Source: an uncultured Lachnospira sp. (GTDB lineage: Bacteria > Bacillota > Clostridia > Lachnospirales > Lachnospiraceae). From it: 64,000 bases of DNA. The translations under genes and the position numbers were made by a program. Below, piece after piece: positions 59,751 to 64,000 of the stretch (the first letter of the stretch is position 1; every line of letters starts with the position of its first letter). The notes beneath the pieces are model-generated. The model was not told the origin of the DNA. It saw only the letters and a list, made by a program, of their open reading frames with translations, and did not search any database. The stretch is from assembly GCA_934343805.1 (NCBI GenBank), contig CAKRIN010000004.1, forward strand, positions 1-64,000, read 5' to 3'.

Positions 59751-61142
59751 TTGCTTACATATGATTTAGATAAACGCGGAAATAAAACACTGTACGAATA
59801 TCTGTATGAACTGATTAAGGAAGATATAGCTGATGGAAAGCTTAAGGCTGATGAGAAGCTGCCCTCCAAACGTGGACTTTCACAGCATATGCATATAAGT
59901 GTCAAGACAGTGGAGAATGCATATGAGCAGCTTCTTCTTGAAGGGTATATCCGTTCTGAAGAAAAACGTGGTTATTATGTTAATAAGATTGCGATGGTTA
60001 CGGGAAGTGCGCCAGGGTATGCAGCTCCAGTGAAAAGATTTCATGAAGAGACTTATCTTGCAGATTTGACGGCTAATAATATCAGGTATGATAAATTTCC
60101 ATTTGCCACATGGGCAAAGGTTATGAGGGAAACCCTTACAGATTATAATACGTCACTTCTTAAAACAGTGCCTTTTAACGGAGTGCTACAGCTTCGGGAA
60201 GCGATAGCAGATCATTTGAATAGATATCGTGGGATGCAGGTTTCTGCTGACCATATTATTATTGGGGCAGGAACGGAATATCTGTATAACAGGCTGCTGC
60301 AGTTATTAGGTCCTAATGTAAAATTCGGTGTCGAGAATCCTGGGTATCGCAAGATTACCAAAATATATGATGAAAATGGTGTGGACTGGGATTATGTGAA
60401 TATTGATGACAAAGGCATGAAAGTCGACGAACTTAGAAAAAAAGGCGTAAATGTAGCACATGTCAGCCCAGAACATCATTTTCCAATTGGTCTTGTTATG
60501 CCAGTTTCAAGAAGGCAGGAACTGCTTAACTGGGCTGCAGAAGAGCCGGGAAGATATATAATAGAGGATGATTTTGACTGTGAATTCCGTATGCAGGGAA
60601 AACCTATTCCATCTATGCAGTCGAGAGACAGAAGTCACAGAGTTATATATATGAATACATTTTCAAAGACAATGGTGCCTTCACTTAGAATAGGATATAT
60701 GGTGCTGCCAGAAAAGCTGATGGAAAAATACATATCAACAATGAATTTTTATTCATGTACAGTGTCGGGATTCGAGCAGTATGCAATGGCAGCATTTATT
60801 GAGAAAGGTTATTTTGAACGGCATATTAAGCGTCTTGTCAATGATTACAGGGGACGCCGTGAAAAGATATGCAGGATGTTCCGTGAATCTAGGCTTAGTG
60901 AAATAAGCACAATATATCAGGACGATGCAGGAACACATTTCCTGTTGCATGTGAAAACTTCCCTAAGTGATGTTGAGATTAAATGGGCAGTCAGACAGAA
61001 GGGGATTCTTATTAACTGCCTTTCGGAGTATTGTTTCGCTGACGCAGATAAGTACCACGGAATACTTGTAATTCACTATTCTGATATGGACGAGGCAACT
61101 CTTAGGCTTGTTATTGCAGCTTTCGAGGAGATATTTATGTAA
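59751..61142 (+). CDS. MocR/PdxR-type GntR-aminotransferase fusion regulator, TTG start
   Basis: The 463-residue protein fuses an N-terminal winged HTH (LYELIKEDIADGKLKADEKLPSK...LLLEGYIRSEEKRGYYV, first 80 residues) to a class I aminotransferase-like domain. The PLP lysine lies in FSKTMVPSLRIGYMVLP. The start is TTG at 59751, six bases after GGAGA; an ATG at 59760 is an alternative. Such regulators bind PLP and amino-acid-like effectors. It is divergent from the SDR/SnoaL genes across 99 bases and probably controls them; if so, its effector would give a clue to their role. Confidence 0.87.
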   Translation: MLTYDLDKRGNKTLYEYLYELIKEDIADGKLKADEKLPSKRGLSQHMHISVKTVENAYEQLLLEGYIRSEEKRGYYVNKIAMVTGSAPGYAAPVKRFHEETYLADLTANNIRYDKFPFATWAKVMRETLTDYNTSLLKTVPFNGVLQLREAIADHLNRYRGMQVSADHIIIGAGTEYLYNRLLQLLGPNVKFGVENPGYRKITKIYDENGVDWDYVNIDDKGMKVDELRKKGVNVAHVSPEHHFPIGLVMPVSRRQELLNWAAEEPGRYIIEDDFDCEFRMQGKPIPSMQSRDRSHRVIYMNTFSKTMVPSLRIGYMVLPEKLMEKYISTMNFYSCTVSGFEQYAMAAFIEKGYFERHIKRLVNDYRGRREKICRMFRESRLSEISTIYQDDAGTHFLLHVKTSLSDVEIKWAVRQKGILINCLSEYCFADADKYHGILVIHYSDMDEATLRLVIAAFEEIFM

Positions 61143-61284
61143 AAAATGTGGCAAGAAATATATATTGATAAAATGATAAATAAAAATATAATAAAATTAT
61201 TTGCATCTATTGTATGACATGTTGAAATATGATAAACTTGGAACACGCAAAGGGGATTTTCATTATAAAAAGAGGAGGGATTGG

Positions 61285-61863
61285 ATGGCAGAGATGACAG
61301 ATAGAGAAATGCTTGTTGCTATATATGGCAACGTTGAGCATATAAGAGCAGATGTTACGCAGTTAAATGTGCGGGTTGGTAATTTAGAGTCAGAAGTAAC
61401 AGAGTTAAAAGAAGATGTGTCGGTATTAAAAGGAGATGTAGCAGTTCTTAAAGAAGATGTAGCAGTTCTTAAGGAAGATGTGACAACACTGAAAGGCGAA
61501 GTAACAGAGTTAAAGGAAGATGTGTCGGTATTAAAAGAAGATGTAGCAGTTCTTAAAGAAGATGTAGCAGTTCTTAAAGAAGATGTGACAACTCTGAAAT
61601 GTGAAGTGACAGAATTAAAGGAAGATGTGTCGGTATTAAAAGAAGATGTGAAGAAGACTCAAACAAAGATTTCAGGAATTGAGATGACTTTGGAGAATGA
61701 GATCAGAAATAATATAAGGATTGTTGCAGAAGGACATACAGATATTATAAGAAGATTTGATGATTACATGGTGATAGAGAATAGTAAGGAAATGTTTTCA
61801 GTCAGAATGAACATATTAGAAACAGATGTCCGCAACATAAAAGAAAAGATAGGAATAGCATAA
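61285..61863 (+). CDS. heptad-repeat coiled-coil protein, 192 aa
   Basis: The start at 61285 is chosen because AGGAGGG lies about nine bases upstream. The N-terminus (MAEMTDREMLVAIYGNVEHI) precedes tandem heptads such as TELKEDV, SVLKEDV, AVLKEDV and TTLKGEV, followed by a further helical region without repeats. Five heptads form a 35-residue unit repeated in frame. No membrane helix or signal peptide is seen. It should form a long parallel coiled coil and is likely oligomeric or partner-binding. I recognise no family. Confidence 0.8.
   Translation: MAEMTDREMLVAIYGNVEHIRADVTQLNVRVGNLESEVTELKEDVSVLKGDVAVLKEDVAVLKEDVTTLKGEVTELKEDVSVLKEDVAVLKEDVAVLKEDVTTLKCEVTELKEDVSVLKEDVKKTQTKISGIEMTLENEIRNNIRIVAEGHTDIIRRFDDYMVIENSKEMFSVRMNILETDVRNIKEKIGIA
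61399..61650 (+). repeat. 105-bp in-frame tandem repeat within the coiled-coil gene
   Basis: Units begin at 61399, 61504 and 61609 (third partial), each starting ACAGA. The first two differ at about seven of 105 positions, and smaller 21-bp heptad units lie inside them. Near-identical units suggest recent duplication and possible copy-number variation. Confidence 0.85.
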
Positions 61864-61874
61864 CTAAATATACG

Positions 61875-61930
61875 AAAAAGGAATCCCATAAGCAGAAAGG
61901 CAACACCTCCCTGCTCACAGGATTCCTTTT
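61875..61930. terminator. bidirectional terminator between the coiled-coil and NSS genes
   Basis: AAAAGGAATCC (61876-61886) pairs with GGATTCCTTTT (61920-61930), with inner AGCAG/CTGCT pairing. A-runs and T-runs flank both sides, fitting the two convergent genes. Confidence 0.8.
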
Positions 61931-61960
61931 ATTTTAATATTTTATATTATAATATCTTAA

Positions 61961-63283
61961 TCAGCCGATTCCGCCAAGTACTATTCCAAGTATAAGAACA
62001 AGGAAACATACAGGGCAGAAAATGTATTTGCATATAGGATAGAATTTGTCAGTGAACTTCTTATCGCGTCCGGTATTAACCTGAGTTTCAACATATTTCT
62101 TACCACATATCCAGAAGAACATAATTCCGGCAAGACCTGCACCAAGCGGGCAGATGTAGATAGAAAGTATATCCATCCAGCCAGAGACAATTCCCTGAAT
62201 GCATATTGAAACAATAAGTGCGATTGCAGCGATTATTGCACAAGATGCCTTTCTTCCTAGATGAAGCTTTTCCTGAATAGTTGCAATAGGTGCTTCATAC
62301 AGGTTGATTAAAGAAGAAAGTCCTGCCATAAATACAGCAACAAAGAATATAATTGCGACTATGTATCCGCCAGGCATTGATTTAAAAAGTGCCGGGAGGA
62401 AGATAAACATAAGTCCGGGACCACCCTGATTAAGCTGGGCACCAGTTGTTGCCATTGCAGGAATGATAACAAGAGCTGCGAGCATGGCTGCTATAGTATC
62501 GAACAGCGCAACGCGTCCGGCAGCAGCAGGAATATCTTCATTATCTGAAAGGTAAGAACCATATATAAGAGTACCATTACCAGCAATAGAAAGAGAGAAG
62601 AATGCCTGGCCAAGAGCAAATATCCATGTCTTAGGGTCGGCGAATGCCTCAGGGTCAACTCTGAAAATGTATTTGTAGCCTTCTATCGCACCAGGCTGGA
62701 AAGCAACATATATTCCAAGTAAAGCAAAAAGAATAAAGAAAACAGGCATCATGATTTTATTGGCTTTTTCAATTCCACGTCCGACACCGAACATCAGAAT
62801 AATAATACCAATAACAAGAGCTACAATCTGCCATACATTATTACCAAATGCACTTGCCATACTTCCAAATGAAGCAGCAAAGCCTTCTGTGTCAGCAGGT
62901 GCGAGTGTCTTTCCTGTAAAAGCTCCAATCATGTACTTAAGAATCCAGCCCATTACAACTGTGTAACCAATTGCCATGGCAAGTGCGCCAAGTACAGGAA
63001 TAAAACCGATAACCTCACCAAGCTTTCTCTTATTCTTGGTTCCACATGCATATCCAAATGCATCAACAGGTCCTGACTTGGTAGCACGACCAAAACTCAT
63101 TTCTCCGATAACACCTGTGAAACCAATAAGTGCAACGAATATAAAATATGGTATCAGGTATGAACCACCGCCATACATTGATACTCTTGTCGGGAACATC
63201 CAGATATTACCCATACCAACGGCAGAGCCGATACAGGCAAGGATGAATCCCCATTTGTTGTTAAAAGAATCTCGTTTGTTCAT
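61961..63283 (-). CDS. sodium-dependent neurotransmitter-symporter-family (NSS/SNF) transporter
   Basis: The 440-residue protein has 11-12 helices and the NSS signatures WGFILACIGSAVGMGNIWMFP (helix 1, with the Na+ and substrate residues), GGGSYLIPYF and FFSLSIAGNGTLIYGSY. Bacterial members such as LeuT and MhsT take up amino acids with Na+. The start at 63283 is set by GGGAGA upstream; an earlier ATG at 63301 lies in that region. The amino acid is not predictable. It is convergent with the coiled-coil gene. Confidence 0.9.
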   Translation of the reverse strand: MNKRDSFNNKWGFILACIGSAVGMGNIWMFPTRVSMYGGGSYLIPYFIFVALIGFTGVIGEMSFGRATKSGPVDAFGYACGTKNKRKLGEVIGFIPVLGALAMAIGYTVVMGWILKYMIGAFTGKTLAPADTEGFAASFGSMASAFGNNVWQIVALVIGIIILMFGVGRGIEKANKIMMPVFFILFALLGIYVAFQPGAIEGYKYIFRVDPEAFADPKTWIFALGQAFFSLSIAGNGTLIYGSYLSDNEDIPAAAGRVALFDTIAAMLAALVIIPAMATTGAQLNQGGPGLMFIFLPALFKSMPGGYIVAIIFFVAVFMAGLSSLINLYEAPIATIQEKLHLGRKASCAIIAAIALIVSICIQGIVSGWMDILSIYICPLGAGLAGIMFFWICGKKYVETQVNTGRDKKFTDKFYPICKYIFCPVCFLVLILGIVLGGIG

Positions 63284-63510
63284 AAAACAAATCTCCCACA
63301 TATATTTTGCCAGACAGCAATGTATTTAATATACAGTATATTTGTGGATATGGCAATATTGGTGGACTGTCACAGGATTATTACGGAACTTATGATGAAA
63401 GTATATCAGATGAAATAATATGTGCCCTTTGACAAAGATATAACAATAGTGATAGTATGATAAAATATTTGAATAACTATAATCAGATCATATATAGGCA
63501 GGTAAAACAT

Positions 63511-64000
63511 ATGACAAAAGAACAAGTCGAAAAACAGGTTGTTGAGTTAAGAAAAATATTTGATGTTGTTCGTTTTCTTGATGCAGATAATTTGCAACTG
63601 TTAGATGATGATGGACAGGAGGCAGTGTGTCAGTGTTATGAATTCTGGAATAAGGATTATAGATGCGATAATTGCATATCTAAAAAGGTGGCGGTGCAAA
63701 AAAAAGAAAAAACAAAGCTGGAATATGTGGATTCTGAGTTATATCAGGTAATATCAAGATATCTTGAAGTCGATGGCAAGGGCTATGTAATGGAACTTGT
63801 AAAGAAACTGGATGAAGATTCTCTTATAGATAAAGAAGGCTCAAGAAAGCTTATGGACAGGCTTGAAGGACTTAGGCATAAGCTATACGAGGATGTTCTT
63901 ACGGGAACTTATAATAGAAGGTATTTTGAAGAAGAAGTTAAGAATATAGGAACGGCGGTTGGTATAGCTATCATCGATCTGGATGATTTTAAGGTGTATA
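63511..64000 (+). CDS. GGDEF protein with Cys-rich N-terminal region (partial)
   Basis: A gene starting at 63511 (MTKEQVEKQVVELRKIFDVV) runs off the right edge. Residues about 20-130 resemble a PAS-like sensor and hold four close cysteines in EAVCQCYEFW and YRCDNCISKK. From about 130 the GGDEF start is visible: DVLTGTYNRRYFEEEVKN and IIDLDDFK. It has no membrane helix in the visible part, so it is a soluble enzyme, unlike the other three GGDEF proteins in this window. The cysteines could bind a metal, heme or Fe-S cluster or sense redox; that is inference. Only 163 codons are visible. Confidence 0.8.
   Translation, partial: MTKEQVEKQVVELRKIFDVVRFLDADNLQLLDDDGQEAVCQCYEFWNKDYRCDNCISKKVAVQKKEKTKLEYVDSELYQVISRYLEVDGKGYVMELVKKLDEDSLIDKEGSRKLMDRLEGLRHKLYEDVLTGTYNRRYFEEEVKNIGTAVGIAIIDLDDFKVY

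Noticed and set aside
61399..61650. Repeats as a CRISPR array
   Set aside because: The repeats are contiguous, in frame and encode heptads, so they are coding tandem repeats.
1..64000. tRNA, rRNA, prophage or plasmid-transfer genes
   Set aside because: Looked for throughout by eye; no cloverleaf-like sequence ending in CCA context, no rRNA stretch and no transposase, integrase, capsid or mobilisation gene was recognised.

Overview
The window is AT-rich, densely coded DNA with strong AGGAGG-type ribosome sites, short intergenic gaps and rho-independent terminators. It looks like the chromosome of an anaerobic, gut-type Clostridia of the Lachnospiraceae. The gene content (uronate catabolism, a beta-glucuronidase, a tethered GH5 endoglucanase, several GGDEF proteins, a membrane pyrophosphatase) resembles a pectin or plant-polysaccharide fermenter such as Lachnospira (Eubacterium) eligens; that name is inference from gene content. 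I see no rRNA, tRNA, CRISPR array, transposase or prophage.

Layout. 1-6.1 kb: the end of an upstream gene, a small membrane protein, a 2H phosphoesterase, a TtcA-like tRNA thiolase, an isolated IolB, a YhcH/NanQ-like protein, an ion transporter, a cytidylate-kinase-like protein and a PHP hydrolase. 6.1-18.7 kb: AzlCD, metF, a GGDEF protein, endonuclease IV, carbonic anhydrase, a metallo-hydrolase, two Gfo/Idh/MocA oxidoreductases, an ECF S-component, another GGDEF protein, a MATE pump and O-acetylhomoserine sulfhydrylase. 18.9-23.5 kb: an HTH regulator with three small genes, a possible 13-codon mini-ORF, an aminotransferase and a VanZ-RDD membrane protein. 23.6-32.0 kb: a uronate island (uxuA-uxuB-gntR, an araC-type regulator, a GPH symporter and beta-glucuronidase) joined by shared copies of a 12-bp palindrome close to CTRACATGTYAG. 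32.2-42.5 kb: MATE, citrate synthase, a membrane-tethered GH5 endoglucanase, then a small membrane protein, response regulator, histidine kinase, ABC ATPase and a 955-residue permease. 42.5-50.6 kb: a VanY-like peptidase, an AAC(3)-like acetyltransferase, a LysR regulator divergent from a dicarboxylate carrier and two-subunit fumarase/tartrate dehydratase, and a membrane pyrophosphatase. 50.8-64 kb: PsiE-like and GGDEF proteins, a GH95-like hydrolase, a lipoprotein amidase, NUDIX, a second AzlCD pair, a nicotinamidase-like protein, a repeat-rich intergenic region, an SDR/SnoaL pair with a MocR regulator, a heptad-repeat coiled-coil protein, an NSS transporter and the start of a fourth GGDEF protein.

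How the genes work together. The clearest unit is glucuronide use: glucuronides would enter through the GPH symporter, be cleaved by the cytoplasmic beta-glucuronidase, and the uronate would pass through UxuB and UxuA to 2-keto-3-deoxygluconate, with the GntR protein probably repressing both transcription units. Uronate isomerase, KDG kinase and aldolase are not in the window. A second unit is the two-component/ABC cassette, whose ABC promoter carries three TGTAAG repeats just before its -10 box. A third is the LysR/carrier/dehydratase cluster. The most useful leads are the shared operator set with a terminator-like palindrome in one copy, the TGTAAG operator, the inverted-repeat region at 58.2-58.5 kb, the 105-bp coding repeats at 61.4 kb and the HsdA-like SDR paired with a SnoaL-fold protein.
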